From: Luzula sylvatica | Lineage: Eukaryota > Streptophyta > Magnoliopsida > Poales > Juncaceae | DNA: 64,000 bases | Assembly: GCA_946800325.1 (NCBI GenBank) | Contig: OX326960.1 | Coordinates: 52,571,355-52,635,354 of the forward strand | Direction of reading: 5' to 3' | Shown: positions 25,648-36,094 of the stretch, piece after piece | Numbering within the stretch: the stretch's first letter is position 1 | Layout of the letters: each line of letters opens with the position of its first letter | The notes under the pieces: model-generated | What the model was told of the DNA's origin: nothing | What the model saw: the letters and a program-made list of their open reading frames with translations, nothing else | The model's database searches: none | Position numbers and translations under genes: made by a program

Positions 25648-26377
25648 TATATGAGCATCCAAATCGTGCTTGGACACGTCTGGTTCGAACTGCTTTATGT
25701 ACAACCTAACTCTCACGCCAACAGATCCAGTTCCATGTTTTATCAAACTTCATCCTTTAAATTGTAATTAAAATAAAACCTTTGTCAATTTACTTAATTA
25801 AGATGTAAATTTCAAGATTAGGTATTATACTGAAATCCTTAAAATAATTCTTGGCCCATCTGTGAAAACCAAGCTAAGACCTTGTTTCGATGCCACACTT
25901 CCATCCACCTATATTAATTACAGAATTATTAAGATTATTCTATTCTTATTTTTCAATAATTACGAAATAATGACAGAGAAAGAGTACTGGGTCAATGTAG
26001 GCAAAATCTTCAGCAAATTGGAGTGCGTAGTCCCTGTAAAAATATATGAATATTAAATTTAAAAGCACATCATTATAATTATATAATAATTAAAAAAAAA
26101 TCTATAATTATAATTTATAAATCAAATCAAATAAGATATTAAAAGGGAGAACCATATTGATCTCCAAGTTTGCTTTATGCAATCAAGTCGCGAAGATATT
26201 GAACCATTTTATTCGCCTTGTCGGACTCACATTCCTACAAATTGGAACAAACAAAAATTGCATTTAAACCCATGAAATTTTACAAATTACGAAAAAATCC
26301 CTGAAAAAATAGCATACATCATAATCGTATCTTGAGAAGAAATTTCGACGAGAAACAGACCAATGCTCTTTCGCCAC
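25648..26377 (-). pseudogene. decayed fragment of plastidial phosphoglucomutase
   Basis: Phosphoglucomutase interconverts glucose-1- and glucose-6-phosphate; the plastid form feeds starch synthesis. Reading leftwards, exon-like blocks match its C-terminal part in order: 26377-26318 (VAKEHWSVSRRNFFSRYDYD), 26234-26157 (KANKMVQYLRDLIA, a stop, SKLGDQ), 26033-25985 (GDYALQFAEDFAYIDPV, preceded by TTTACAG), 25908-25831 (VDGSVASKQGLSLVFTDG...) and 25734-25648 ([20 protein letters not shown], then SKHDLDAH). Intron-like AT-rich gaps separate them, so this is not a processed copy. It has stops, altered splice sites and substitutions, and the far C-terminus and everything upstream are missing. The identification rests on several long motif matches from memory. 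Confidence 0.82.
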
Positions 26378-26399
26378 ATTAATGAAGATATTCATTGAA

Positions 26400-27569
26400 G
26401 TTGCTTTTGAAGTTGCTTTATATATTGTACCGACAGAAATATATTGTACCATAAACAGTCTTGCTGAATATATTGTACCCAAAGAAATACGCAAGCATGC
26501 TCACGATCATCAATATCGGTACATCTTGAGAAATTAATTACCAGAAGAAGGAGGTTGGAGAGAAATATCATCGAACAAATCAATTCATCGAGTGTTATAT
26601 TCGCCTAAATCAAATAATTATTTAGAAAAATGAATAATATGATAAAAAACAAAATAATTACTTAAGCATTGCACAAAGTACCAAACACATTCTCTTTTTT
26701 TTTTCTTTTTTTTTTTTGAATTTAAGGCCCATGGGCTTTACCAAACACAGTCTCTTACCTCTGTCCATTTGAAAAGTTGAGTCATTTTTCTGATTTAGCC
26801 CTTCTATTTCATCAATATTATGAGAGGATTGTTTTAATTGCTTTGTTTGGGGTTGTAATTTACCTAATTACCTTTCGTCCAATCTATTGGAGCATGGAGA
26901 ACTCACATATAGATATAATCAGAACCCAAATTTAAACAAAAAAAAAATGACCACAATTTATACCATTGTTGGAGCATGGAGAACTCACATGATTTGTGCC
27001 TGAATTTAAAAGTGTATGAAGAACCTATGCATTATAAATAAATAATGAATGACAACAAATGCGATAAATAAACTTTTCGCAATACTATAAAATACGAAAT
27101 AGTAAAGTGGGACCCACACGACTCCGTTGAGCTGGCTCCGTTGCAAAGGATCCGCCTTTGACGATTCAACATTTGAGTTTACCGGCTTTTCTTCTGTAAA
27201 TAATGAATGTGATTGTCAATGTTAATTAAATTGGTAATTAATGTAATAACCAATCAATTATCTGATAAATAAAGGTTTCGAATGTAATGATAACCATTCT
27301 TTCGCTTAATGTAACAATCCTAATTGGGCATTTTCTGTAAATCGAAACTCTAATCGCACAATTTACCACCTAAAACACTGAAAAAAAATCAATAAAATAC
27401 GAAATACCTGCTGCAATAGAGTGGAAATCAGGATGAAATAGCCACCTTTTTCCTTCATCGCTTTGCAATCATTGTGGCTTAGAATAGCTAAGCATGGCCA
27501 CTTGTTCCCACCTAGGATTTGCAATCGCCACTTGTTGGCCAATAGCATTGCCACCAGCAGTGCCGTTCT
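26400..27569. other. spacer between phosphoglucomutase remnant and gene-like region
   Basis: AT-rich. GGTACAATATAT recurs three times at 26425-26478. The phrase TTGGAGCATGGAGAACTCAC is directly repeated at 26887 and 26969, about 60 bp between copies. No phosphoglucomutase exon upstream of 26377 could be recognised. Confidence 0.4.
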
Positions 27570-29056
27570 TTGCACTTCTTTATCTTCATCGCCTTCATCG
27601 CCAGTTGCGTCCAGCATCGTCGACCGCTAGGGTTTTCTCAGGTCCTGTTTCGCTTTCTCTTCTTTTTCTTTTTCTGGGTTTTCTGGTTTGGGGGTGTGGA
27701 AATGAAAAGAAAGAGAGGCCCGCGAAATTATGTACTATCTAATATCAAGAACGAAGAGTTATTTGAAGACGACGTGGAAGCAGGAGCGTTCGGCCCAATC
27801 AACTCGATTAGTACTATTACTAATAAACACTTTTCTAAAACTACTTCTATCCCACGAAGTTGGACTAAACTAAACTTCAATACTATACAAACCGGATTTG
27901 TAAAAAAAAAAACAAAAAAAAAGGCCGTTTCCTTGCTCATGCCCATTTAATCCTTTTCTCCTTCATAACTTCACTATTTTTTTGGTTTACAGATTTCCTC
28001 CTCCCTGATAGATCATACTTGTATCATTCCCTGAAATCTTCGACAATTTTTTCGTCAATTTTAGGATTCCTATAGTAGATTATGTTATATCGCTAATTTT
28101 GTGCTCACTGATTTGTAAAAAAAATGAAAGGAAAGAAAGTCGATAGTGCCTGTTCGAACGACGATGACGAAGATTTCATTCCAAGTTAATTTTTCGTCAA
28201 TTTTATCATTCTAACATCGATCGAATTAATTATTATGAATTTTTTTTCAATTTTTCTCATAAATTTAAGAAGTTGAAAGGAAAAAACAAGATTAAATCTT
28301 ACGTGGTTATGGATCAGTGTACATCTGGTACGTAATTTTCATATAATGTCACTCTTAGTTGGTGGTTTTTAGAAATATTCAAAAATACTTATTTCTTTCT
28401 TGTAAATCAAGCATGATATTCTCTCCTATTGAATTTTTTTAAGTGTTCATCGAAATATTTGTATCATATTCTTCGTTCTAAATTCAATTTCCTCAACATA
28501 TTTTGTTTTTTCAGGTTTGGGAGGGCTATCTGGCAATAATCAGAAAAGGAAAAACAAACAAAAATCGAAAGGGTGGTCGCACCCAACAACATGTTCATTA
28601 TGTGCGAGAGAAGATGAATCGGCATATCACTTGTTTGTCCAATGCACATACACAAAGGACGTATGGATGATAATGCAAGCATATGAAAACAACACGCACT
28701 AATTCACGACCGAAACAAACTTACAAATGACATGATTGGAAAATAGAAAGAAAGTCCAAAAAGATTTGAGAAAAGAATGGGACGAAATGTGGGCTACGAC
28801 TTCGTGGCACGTATGGAAAGAGAGAAACGCTAGAATATTTAGGAACATAGTGAACCCACCCTCCGCGACGGCGACAAAAGCAAGGGAAGAGCTATTAGCT
28901 TGGAGGGCAAATAGAACTAGAGTGCCCACGACGGCCCGGTTAGGTTAGGAAACAAACTCTCCGGAGTATAAAAATGTAGATACTCTTTTTTTTCATTTAT
29001 AAAATATGACCGGATACCATTTTGGTATTCTTTCAAAAAACAAAAATCGAAAGGTA
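27570..29056 (+). pseudogene. exon-like pieces of an unidentified host gene
   Basis: A 5'-UTR-like stretch (GCTAGGGTTTTCTCAG near 27627) precedes a frame MKRKRGPRNYVLSNIKNEEL at 27702. A second short frame starts at 28124 (MKGKKVDSACSNDDDDEDF). A stretch KLKGKNKIKSYVVMDQCTSG ends at GTACGT near 28330. An exon-like block begins after TTTTTTCAG at 28516 and ends at AAAG/GTAATA, a good donor. The basic and acidic composition suggests a nuclear protein, but I do not recognise it. An L1 fragment is inserted at the last exon's donor. I cannot show that the pieces form one transcript. Confidence 0.35.
28559..29054 (+). mobile_element. 5'-truncated L1 (LINE) fragment with TSD at an exon/intron junction
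   Basis: The body (28573-29040) encodes the end of an L1: a zf-RVT Cys/His motif (CSLCAREDESAYHLFVQC at about 28592-28645) and, after a frame break, the WHVWKERNARIF phrase (28806-28841), ending in a short A run. The 14-mer CAAAAATCGAAAGG stands at 28559-28572 and at 29041-29054. Removing the insert leaves AAAG/GTAATA, a plausible splice donor, so the fragment landed exactly on an exon end and duplicated it. Confidence 0.85.
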
Positions 29057-29962
29057 ATATTATTTTTGAAATAAATTTTGTTTAAATATATTATCTGAAG
29101 AATGCATATCGTTATTTTAAATAAATTTTATTCCAAACTCTCCGTTAGCAATGTTGTGTCCATTTTTTCCCTTAGAAGATGATCTTGGAGGTCGTTGTCG
29201 AAGCCCAGGCTCGCTTGTTCCTAAAAGTTCGTTCATTTCGTTCTTTTCATATTTCCCAAATGGTTGCAAGAAAGAAGGTGTCCATTTTTCCCTGTCCTCT
29301 TTGCTTCGGTTTGCTGGGTTGACAACAAATCCAAAAGTCGATATACAATGTCGAGTCCGGCTAACAGGAAATACTTAGTTTTTGGGTTGGGACAATGGTT
29401 TGAAATTATTCATTGTTAATGGAATGAAAGTCTTATTTAAAATTTCTGACTTTTCTTTTTCGTTGGAATTAATTATGGAGGGACATATTATTCAAATCAA
29501 CAGATTCTAATCCGAAACCTCCAATTGTCCTTCTTTCAATAACAGAGGCAAAATTAACTACTCTGTTTTGGAAGAGAAAATTGATTATTGATTATCTTAT
29601 TGATAAAGAAGTGAATTCGAATGATATCGTCGCATTGATTACAAAATGTTCAAAAAATAATATTTTTTATTTTTTGAAATAATGAGAAAAATGAATCAAT
29701 CAATCATACGGTAATATACCATGTCATTGAATAATATTTTATGAAATGAAATTCGACATTTCAAAACATTTTTCAAGGTTCGAACCAAAGGACCCACATG
29801 TCATAAACTACCTATGAGAATCTTATTTATTTACTTTTCTCATTTTTTCTCCATTTAGACTAAATAAAACAACATTATGTAACTCGATAAAAAATCGCTG
29901 ACTACACAAAAAAGAAAATAATAAGTTTCAAACAAAAAGTACAGTTTCAAGTTCCTTCATTG
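29057..29962. other. 3' flank of kinase gene 2, no gene seen
   Basis: AT-rich spacer. 29155-29380 is less AT-rich and might be exon remnant of the region upstream, but no domain is recognisable. Confidence 0.35.
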
Positions 29963-32599
29963 TTATCTTGGCCCAGAAAGCTGTTGTGTCGACATCATAG
30001 ACGGCCACCCGCTATTCGTGGCCGTGCTCTGTGATCCATCGGTTAAATTCTTCCTCAAAAGTTCATCCCCTATCTGCAATGTACTAGTATTATAGGCGCC
30101 GAGAAACCCCCTTCCATATACCCTCAAGAACCGTAGAGACTCGATCCGTGGCTCCCACATCTCCATTGTCCCCTCAAGCATCGCTACAACAGAAGTCATG
30201 CTTGGCCGGTATGCTGGCTCTTCATGCAAACAACATAGCGCAGTTTTCACCATCCTTTCGACCTCACTAATTTCCACCTTTCCTTCGAGCCTTGCATCTG
30301 CCAAATCAATATAACTCTTTTGTTCGTATTTTTCGAGTGCAACCAATGGAAAATACTCGCTGGCTTTACTTGTTGAGTCACCCGATGTAGTTGATTGAGT
30401 CGATTCACCATAGCTCGTGTGCTCCTTTCTGTTCTTTTTACCATGTATCAGCTCAAGCAATACCATTCCAAAGCTATACACATCTGTACGGTCAGAAATT
30501 GATGTGTTAGTCAGCCACTCAGGAGCTAAATACCCACGAGTCCCGCGCATTGTGGTGAACAAATCAGATTGGTCTGCTGTTAATAATTTAGCAAGACCAA
30601 AATCAGCAATTTTGACTTGACCCTGGTCGTCCAATAAAATATTCTCAGGCTTTACGTCACAATGAATGATTTTCGGCTGACAACCTGAGTGTAGATATGC
30701 TAGTCCACGGGCAGCACCGATTCCTATATTCATTCTCTCGGACCATTCTAGCGGTGGGCCAGTCGGATGAAACAAAGACCGATCGAGTGATCCACGGTTC
30801 ATGTACTCGTAGACCAAAAGTCGGTGTAAGCTTTGGGCACAGAAACCCCGGAGACGAACCAGGTTCACATGGTGAATGTTTCCAATTACACCAATCTCCG
30901 AGCAGAATTCTTTCCTTCCTTGAATACCGACCCCTTCAATCTTCTTCACGGCAACCAAGCTTTTGTCAGATGATAATACACCTTTATATACCGTACCAAA
31001 GCCACCGGAACCGATCTTAGTTCGAAAATAGTTTGTCATTTCCTCTAGTTGCTGGAAAGTGAACCGGATTGGAAGACCAGGTATCGATATGTTATCATCA
31101 TCCATTTCCAGAAACACGCGGTCAGAATCAGAAAATGCACTGGAGGGAGGGCCGTTTAGCCTATCTTTTGTTTCTGAGGATTTGGATCTTGTCAGTTTAT
31201 TCTTTTGCTTCTTTCGCCACCAAATGATCACAGCCGCTCCAACCACTAGTACCAACAAGAATGCTGCAATTGATGGCGACAAAATCGCCACAAGGTTATG
31301 TGATGAGGAATAATTATTTGTTATACCGGTTGACTGATTGGATTGGATCTTAACATATGCCATACTGTTAATTGAAACGCTTGAATTCTCATTGACAAGT
31401 GAGCCCAATGGTTGTTGTAGTTGGAAACATGATTGCAACGAAGTATCAAAGAAGTAACCCAAACACGAGCAATTGCTCGAACAAAGGTCTTCACAATCGG
31501 ATTTATTTCCCCCAGACGTTGTTGGGGCTCTAAATTTGTTCTCAAAATAGGTAACACCAGTGCCCAGAGAAAAATAAGAAGTTTGTGTCTCGGCACACGA
31601 AGAGGTAGAGGCTAAAGGCATACCATTGGCTGGTGTACACCCACCAGACTGCGTAGATGATGCAAACTGTTGGGGGCATGTGCAGCTAGAAGAGTTGCCG
31701 TGAGGCCAGCAAAGGCTGAGGGAACCACAGAAAAGAGGGAGGTCACAACTACTGCTGGGGGCCACAAAGACGTTGCTAAGGGAGACCGATGAATTTGGCG
31801 TTGCATAGCTAGTTACTTGAAGCTGACCATTGGACCCCAATTGCAAGATGCGAAATGGGGCTGATTGGAGTGTTACAACAAATACTATATCTTTGTTTGA
31901 TGTAAGTAGATAGAGACCGGAGTCGTTGGTCGTCAAAAATGCGACCGGGGCGGCCTTGTTCGGAAAAGAGTTTACATCATTGGATAGCCGCCAGTAGGTT
32001 GAACCTAACCAATTCAATACTGCATCTGTAGAAGTAACATTTAGCCTATAGTCTCCGTCACCGAGGTCTGAGTCGGAGATGATAGATGAGGAAAGGTAAG
32101 ATCCAACCGGAAGTAGTTGACCCGAGACAAGGGTATCGGTTGGGTGGTCAAATGACTGCCACAACGTATTATTGCTTGCATCGAGAAGCATTAGGTTGCC
32201 GTTATCAAGGAGACGCATGGCATAAACTGCAGACTTGAGAGCTGGTGTGGACCAAAGCACGGTGTAGTTCGAATATGCGACTGTGAGACCGCTGGGCGTG
32301 AGGTTAACTGTGCTATCCCGGTCTGGCATCGGCGCATCACGATTGGCCGTCCAAACAATCGTATTTGTTGCGGTGTGTAGTAGGTTGAAATAATATCGTG
32401 ACTGTTGCGTACCGGGCTTGTATACAGAGGCTTGAAATACGCGACTCTGAGACATGAGAAACACGCCATTCGAGCTGATGAAAAGAAGGCTTGATGCCGA
32501 GAAGGTCGGGTAGATGTATTCGATCGCGACTTTGCCGATGGCAGAGGTGGATCGGAGATGGAGAAAAAAGAGGAGGAAAGAGAGGAGAGGTGGATGCAT
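29963..32599 (-). CDS. G-type lectin S-receptor-like Ser/Thr protein kinase (At5g35370-like), copy 2
   Basis: Intronless 878-codon paralogue of the gene at 419-3055, same strand, about 27 kb away. Signal peptide at residues 1-20; bulb-type lectin domain about 27-153 with SFDHPTDT; Cys-rich EGF-like part about 285-322; PAN-like cluster about 335-398; membrane span about 437-461; kinase about 528-815. The kinase has GSGGFG (530-535), AVKK lysines (552/553), HCDVKPEN with Cys in place of the RD arginine (non-RD), DFG (666-668) and the activation-loop phrase FTTMRGTRGYLAPEW. It ends LSGPR. All catalytic residues are present, so it is probably active. Divergence from copy 1 is greatest in the juxtamembrane segment (about 460-505) and the Ser/Thr-rich kinase insert (about 722-745). 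The ligand is unknown. Confidence 0.93.
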   Translation of the reverse strand: MHPPLLSFLLFFLHLRSTSAIGKVAIEYIYPTFSASSLLFISSNGVFLMSQSRVFQASVYKPGTQQSRYYFNLLHTATNTIVWTANRDAPMPDRDSTVNLTPSGLTVAYSNYTVLWSTPALKSAVYAMRLLDNGNLMLLDASNNTLWQSFDHPTDTLVSGQLLPVGSYLSSSIISDSDLGDGDYRLNVTSTDAVLNWLGSTYWRLSNDVNSFPNKAAPVAFLTTNDSGLYLLTSNKDIVFVVTLQSAPFRILQLGSNGQLQVTSYATPNSSVSLSNVFVAPSSSCDLPLFCGSLSLCWPHGNSSSCTCPQQFASSTQSGGCTPANGMPLASTSSCAETQTSYFSLGTGVTYFENKFRAPTTSGGNKSDCEDLCSSNCSCLGYFFDTSLQSCFQLQQPLGSLVNENSSVSINSMAYVKIQSNQSTGITNNYSSSHNLVAILSPSIAAFLLVLVVGAAVIIWWRKKQKNKLTRSKSSETKDRLNGPPSSAFSDSDRVFLEMDDDNISIPGLPIRFTFQQLEEMTNYFRTKIGSGGFGTVYKGVLSSDKSLVAVKKIEGVGIQGRKEFCSEIGVIGNIHHVNLVRLRGFCAQSLHRLLVYEYMNRGSLDRSLFHPTGPPLEWSERMNIGIGAARGLAYLHSGCQPKIIHCDVKPENILLDDQGQVKIADFGLAKLLTADQSDLFTTMRGTRGYLAPEWLTNTSISDRTDVYSFGMVLLELIHGKKNRKEHTSYGESTQSTTSGDSTSKASEYFPLVALEKYEQKSYIDLADARLEGKVEISEVERMVKTALCCLHEEPAYRPSMTSVVAMLEGTMEMWEPRIESLRFLRVYGRGFLGAYNTSTLQIGDELLRKNLTDGSQSTATNSGWPSMMSTQQLSGPR

Positions 32600-32741
32600 T
32601 GGAAAGGGAAGAATGGAAGTTCATGAAGGAGAAAGGTAGGTTGAGTTAGAGAGCCGCAAGAATGCGATTGATTGGGGGATGGGCGTTGACTTGTTATGGA
32701 TTCTAATTGGTGGGGGTGAATATTATTAGTTTGTTTTGTTC

Positions 32742-32749
32742 ATTATATA
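32742..32749 (-). promoter_or_regulatory. possible TATA box of kinase gene 2
   Basis: The minus strand reads TATATAAT about 145 bp upstream of the start codon, consistent with a short 5' UTR. No comparable match stands out in front of copy 1. Confidence 0.4.
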
Positions 32750-33238
32750 AGAGAAACTTAGAATTATTTGGGGGAAATTGTGAATGTTATCCTTTTCGAC
32801 TTTTTGCTGTTGAGAAGATTGAATCAAGGCTGATGACTTGCGCCTATTAAAATGCCATGTGAATGATTCAATGGCCAGTTCTTATTTCTTAAGCAACGTA
32901 CTAATTTTATGGGTGTAAATGATCAGTGATTGTTTTGATGATTTAATTATTATAGTTAAGAAAGGTCAATACCGGAACCTATCATGAGATTATTTTTAAA
33001 TTCCTTATTGTCTTTGTTGGTGGCGTATAATTATAAAACAGGTTATGATAATTTTTCGAGTTCAATTAAATATAAAAAATGATAAATAAGATTTCGAGAA
33101 AAGTTCAATAGATCCCTATCGTATTGCGTCCTCTAATTACGTGATAATATCAAGGGGCGGGGTGAATCTTCGAAATTAGAATGCCTAGACATTCTGTATT
33201 ATTCTTCTTTGAAAAAAAGAGGCTCAGAGTTACTCATC
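32750..33238. other. spacer upstream of kinase gene 2
   Basis: AT-rich with no gene seen. AGAATGCCTAGACATT at 33177-33192 recurs at 33251-33266, just inside the open frame of the L1 fragment. Confidence 0.4.
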
Positions 33239-33439
33239 CATTGATTATATTTAGAATGCCTAGACATTGTTTTTAAATGGGCTTGGAACAATAACAAAGC
33301 ATTTACCTGCAAAAGCACATATAAATTATTAATTGAAGGAGTATATGTTAAGGCACATTATTATAAAATATGGGAAATAAATATAGAATTAAAAATAAAA
33401 ATATTTATTTGGTTATTAAATTTAAATAAAATTCTTACA

Positions 33440-34705
33440 ATGGATAATTTGAAGAAAAGAGGATGGATTCTTCCTAACAGATGTGTTTTATGTAAACAAT
33501 CTGAAGAAAATGTAGAGCATATCATTAGTGAATGTCAATTTACAAAGATAGTTTGGGAAAAGTTAAATGGTGTGTTAGGATTAAATAATCAATTATATAC
33601 TGCAATTAATCCACTTGAAATATTAAATAATGAGAAAGTAAAGAAGGATTTTAAGTCACTTATCTGTATCTTTCTTTATCAAATCTGGCTTGAGAGGTGT
33701 AGAAGAATATTTTCCAATAAGACCTTTTTAGATTGGCAAGTTGTGGATCATATAATCTATCCATATAAATTAAATAAATTAGCACATAATTCCAAATTAA
33801 ATATAAATAGATATGAAGATTTAAATATTGAACTTGAAATAATATCAATTGAAGATGCATACTACACTAATGAAAACTTTAATGCAAGGAATACAAGTCA
33901 GAGGAATAGAAGTGACATGGAGCTGGAAAGAAGGGCTAATGGTACTGGTACAAGACAGGAGAATGGAGAAACAATAGATCAAGGAAGAAGATGTACTGGT
34001 ACCGGGTCCAGTACCGGTACCAGACAGGTGAATGGAGAAATAGAAGATCAAGGAAGAAGATGTACTGGTACCGGTTCCAGTACCGATACCAGACAGGTGA
34101 ATGGAGAAATAGAAGATCAAGGAAGAAGGTGTACTGGTACCGGTTCCAGTACCGGTACTAGACAGGAAAATGGAGGAAGAGATGATCAAAGAAGAAGATG
34201 TACTGGTACCGGTTCCAGTACCGGTAACAGACAGATGACTACTACTGAAGAGAATCAAGGAGGAAGAATTGCTGGTACTAGTTTCAGTACCGGTACTAGT
34301 TTCAGTACCGGTTTCAGTATTGGATCCGACTCAAATACTATCCCTAGCACTGAGATCATCATATCCAGAACTGATATTGATAGATCTAAAGGATTGAGGA
34401 AAGATAAAACTATAATAGACACTGAATCAACCAAAAAGAGAACAAATCAAGGATTTAGTGAACCTGTTTGGTGGTTTGAATCAGAAATAAGCGAAGAAGA
34501 TCGATCTCGATTTGAAAAAGAAAAAAATCAAGTAGAAAATGAGGAAAATCAACAAACAAATCAAATTGAAAGAGATTTCATTACCTTAAGGAGTGTTGTT
34601 GAGAGCTTAGAAGATCTGGTTTCTACCAATACAGCGATTGTGCGTGAAGATACAAACCAAATGGAGTCACTGGAAGACCTAGGGTTTGTATTGGAACCAG
34701 ATTGA
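33440..34705 (+). CDS. L1-type zf-RVT protein tail fused to an in-frame 23-residue repeat
   Basis: 421 codons open from the ATG; the frame is open back to 33239. Residues about 1-110 are the zf-RVT domain of plant L1 ORF2 (MDNLKKRGWILPNRCVLCKQ, CVLC...HIISEC, then FLYQIWLERCRRIF). Residues about 165-290 consist of a 23-residue repeat rich in Gly, Thr and Ser (core CTGTGSSTGTRQ). The rest is acidic and polar with QVENEENQQTNQ-like composition and a coiled-coil-like feel. There is no catalytic domain. A long repeat-bearing tail after zf-RVT is unusual and remains open, whereas most L1 frames here are broken. Function unknown; it could be only the terminal part of an L1 ORF2 whose lineage has a long tail. 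Confidence 0.6.
   Translation: MDNLKKRGWILPNRCVLCKQSEENVEHIISECQFTKIVWEKLNGVLGLNNQLYTAINPLEILNNEKVKKDFKSLICIFLYQIWLERCRRIFSNKTFLDWQVVDHIIYPYKLNKLAHNSKLNINRYEDLNIELEIISIEDAYYTNENFNARNTSQRNRSDMELERRANGTGTRQENGETIDQGRRCTGTGSSTGTRQVNGEIEDQGRRCTGTGSSTDTRQVNGEIEDQGRRCTGTGSSTGTRQENGGRDDQRRRCTGTGSSTGNRQMTTTEENQGGRIAGTSFSTGTSFSTGFSIGSDSNTIPSTEIIISRTDIDRSKGLRKDKTIIDTESTKKRTNQGFSEPVWWFESEISEEDRSRFEKEKNQVENEENQQTNQIERDFITLRSVVESLEDLVSTNTAIVREDTNQMESLEDLGFVLEPD
33980..34250 (+). repeat. 69-bp in-frame minisatellite
   Basis: AGATGTACTGGTACC recurs at 33989, 34058, 34127 and 34196, a period of exactly 69 bp (23 codons), nested with a shorter GGTACCGGTTCCAGTACC motif that continues to about 34320. All changes in unit length keep the reading frame. 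Confidence 0.92.
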
Positions 34706-35341
34706 GGGATGATATCACTGAGAACGGAGGTTGAGGCGATATGGTGCAAAGGAGAAGTGGTAAAGACAAGTAGAACAGAGGGGTGGACATTAGGGTTTGT
34801 GAGGAAGAGAAGAGCGGCGGGAGGAAGAACAGAATGAAAGAGGAAGTGAGCGGTGGAAAAATCTTTTCTACGTCCGTTTTTGCATATCCGGGATTTGATT
34901 TCCAATGGAAAACTAGTAAAGCAAGTCAAGGAATTGAATTCCAGTTTTGATGGGATTTATTTTTTGGTACTAGGTTAAGTTCATATGATTGTTCATGAGG
35001 CTATTTAGGATTAGAGTTTTTTAATTTTATTTCAGGGTAAATAACCTCAAATATTGTATGAACTTGACACAATTAATGAAATTAATAAACGTAGGACTTA
35101 AGAACCTATTCTATTTTACTTAAAAAAAAAAAAAAAAAAATCAAGCTCTATATCTGTAGACAATCCATTTAGCTAATATATCATTCCAAAAAATTACATC
35201 CAAAGCAACATTAAAAATCAGGAAAATATAAAAGAAATGCAATCCCAAATAACAAAAACCAAGAAATGATGTTTATATAAAATGTTATATTCTTCTCCCG
35301 ACCGTTTCTCTAGGTTATTACCTAACTTCTTTGAATCCTTC

Positions 35342-35583
35342 TTATAAGAAACTAGATCTTATTGGCCAATAGATGTATTCTATGCTGCAAACAAGAAGAA
35401 AATGTCACACATTTATTTAATACATGTGAATATTCAATGAAAATTTTGAGTAAGCTTTGGGGGTTATTGGGCATAAGCAACAATAATTTAATGATACCAA
35501 CAGAAAATATAATTAATAATACTATTAGTGATATGCATAGAACATTATTAAGCTTATTCATGTATCAATTCGAATTCTCATAA
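35342..35583 (+). pseudogene. second short L1 zf-RVT fragment
   Basis: LLANRCILCCKQEENVTHLFNTC (read in parts: RCILC, HLFNTC) is the Cys-Cys-His-Cys core of zf-RVT in the same family as 33440. It ends LFMYQFEF near 35580. It is very short and has no poly(A). Confidence 0.65.
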
Positions 35584-36094
35584 CAGACAGGAGGATTTAC
35601 CATGCTAAATGACGATTGAAGACAAGCTGAGGATGCAAGCATGCAGTAGCAACTGGAGATGCACTATCAAAAGGAGTAAAACTTCTAAAGTTCATGCACA
35701 TACAAATTGAAGAACAATCAATTATCAAAAGATGTATACAAATACTCAAAGCCAGAATAAATAAACCCGTACCTTGCTCATCTCAAACATTAATCCATAT
35801 ACACGAATCCATCTCCAGACCTTCTTCATCAAAATCGATATCCTTCTATCCAAAAAACTGAAATTCGAAACAACAATTCAATACAAATCAGCAATATCGA
35901 CAAAAAACCAAAATATTTCAACTGAAAAGGCAAAGACAAGAGATACGCAAAGAAGAAAATGCAAAAGGATAACATTTATGAGCAAAAAGATACTTATCTT
36001 AAAGATAAAGCTTGAAGATCCATTGAAGAGCTCACAGGAGGTGCGAGACGGCTTAGATAAGATGAAGAAGAGCTCACAGGCGGCGCGTGGTGAT
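35584..36094. other. spacer left of CACTA element
   Basis: No gene identified. GAAGAGCTCACAGG occurs twice (36015 and 36067) in a short imperfect duplication. Similar wording (GGCGGCGCGAGATGGCTCAG) follows the CACTA element at about 42250, so the element split a small local repeat. Confidence 0.4.

Larger units (their letters stand above)
33239..35139 (+). mobile_element. 5'-truncated L1 (LINE) 3' end with poly(A)
   Basis: The reading frame enters at about 33239 with the FKWAWNNNKAFTCKSTYKLL stretch typical of the region just before zf-RVT, then KIFIWLLNLNKILTMDNLKK. It continues through the ORF at 33440-34705 and a 400-bp tail to A18 at 35122-35139. No TSD found. Confidence 0.75.

Noticed and set aside
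25648..26377. Functional phosphoglucomutase gene
   Set aside because: Stops, altered splice sites and missing N-terminal and last exons rule out a working gene.
33845..34258. 137-codon antisense ORF with Gly/Thr/Ser repeat
   Set aside because: It is the reverse of the in-frame 69-bp minisatellite; the plus frame holds the recognisable zf-RVT domain.
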